Assembly (NCBI GenBank): GCA_009760855.2
Contig: WPIO01000002.1
Span: 13,380,501 to 13,444,500, forward strand
DNA: 64,000 bases
Direction of reading: 5' to 3'
Source: Cristatella mucedo
Taxonomy: Eukaryota > Bryozoa > Phylactolaemata > Cristatellidae
Part shown: in pieces, positions 63,868-64,000 of the stretch
How the letters are laid out: each line of letters starts with the position of its first letter
How positions within the stretch are numbered: position 1 is the stretch's first letter
Translations under genes and position numbers: made by a program
Notes under the pieces: model-generated
The model's input: only the letters and a program-made list of their open reading frames with translations
What the model was told of the DNA's origin: nothing
The model's database searches: none

Positions 63868-63998
63868 CATCGTTGTTTGGCCCAGTGGTAAGATGATCGC
63901 CTTTAACGATCACGATCGTAGATTCGAGCCCTTCAGCAAATGTAAAAACCTGGATTGAGATTAAAAGCTCTCCTAAGGTGCTGTATAAATGAATGTAT
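63868..63998 (+). mobile_element. SINE A copy (plus), at right edge
   Basis: TTGTTTGGCCCAGTGGTAAG head, TAGATTCGAGCCCTTCAGC box, GGATTGAGATTAAAAGCTC tail and GGTGCTGTATAAATGAATG. Confidence 0.84.
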
Positions 63999-64000
63999 AT

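Overview
The window is nuclear DNA from an animal, almost certainly an invertebrate. Three conserved protein genes are split into many short exons with GT-AG (twice apparently GC-AG) introns. About nine tenths of the sequence is intron or intergenic DNA with microsatellites, tRNA-headed SINEs, decayed L2/CR1-like non-LTR retrotransposons and other dispersed repeats. There are no operons, bacterial genes, CRISPR arrays or true RNA genes. A single ATP7-type copper pump fits a non-vertebrate animal, but I cannot place the phylum from sequence alone.

Layout. (1) Positions 198-40229, plus strand: the 3' part of a copper-transporting P1B-ATPase (ATP7A/ATP7B orthologue). Its 5' end lies left of the window. 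I follow it exon by exon through a partial metal-binding domain, three further ones, eight membrane helices, the actuator, phosphorylation, nucleotide-binding and hinge motifs, to the stop codon and a probable AATAAA at 40698. (2) Positions 58394-43425, minus strand: a complete eight-exon DDRGK1 (UFBP1) gene, 918 nt of coding sequence, 305 residues, tail to tail with ATP7. (3) From about 58759 to the right edge, plus strand: the 5' part of OSGEPL1, the mitochondrial TsaD-family enzyme for tRNA t6A. It is divergent from DDRGK1, with about 364 bp between the inferred start codons; its 3' part is outside the window.

The genes do not form a pathway. One is a Golgi/vesicle copper pump, one an ER membrane adaptor of UFMylation, and one a mitochondrial tRNA-modifying enzyme. 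DDRGK1 and OSGEPL1 probably share a bidirectional promoter.

Mobile and repeated DNA. At least a dozen fragments of one L2/CR1-like LINE family occur, the best being a 251-codon open reverse-transcriptase segment at 43971-44726. Two tRNA-headed SINE families occur, called A and B here. SINE A shares its 3' end with the LINE, including a stem-loop whose paired bases change together, which suggests a LINE-SINE partnership. There is also a foldback element of about 850 bp at 9446-10290 with a one-armed relative at 46287-46722, an unrecognised 290-bp family in three copies, a 79-bp tandem duplication, and an 18-bp minisatellite that runs open and in frame into an ATP7 exon. I found no wholly new multi-gene system. 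The most useful leads are the SINE/LINE tail covariation, the foldback family, the altered metal-binding domain and methionine-rich loop of the copper pump, and the two GC-AG introns.
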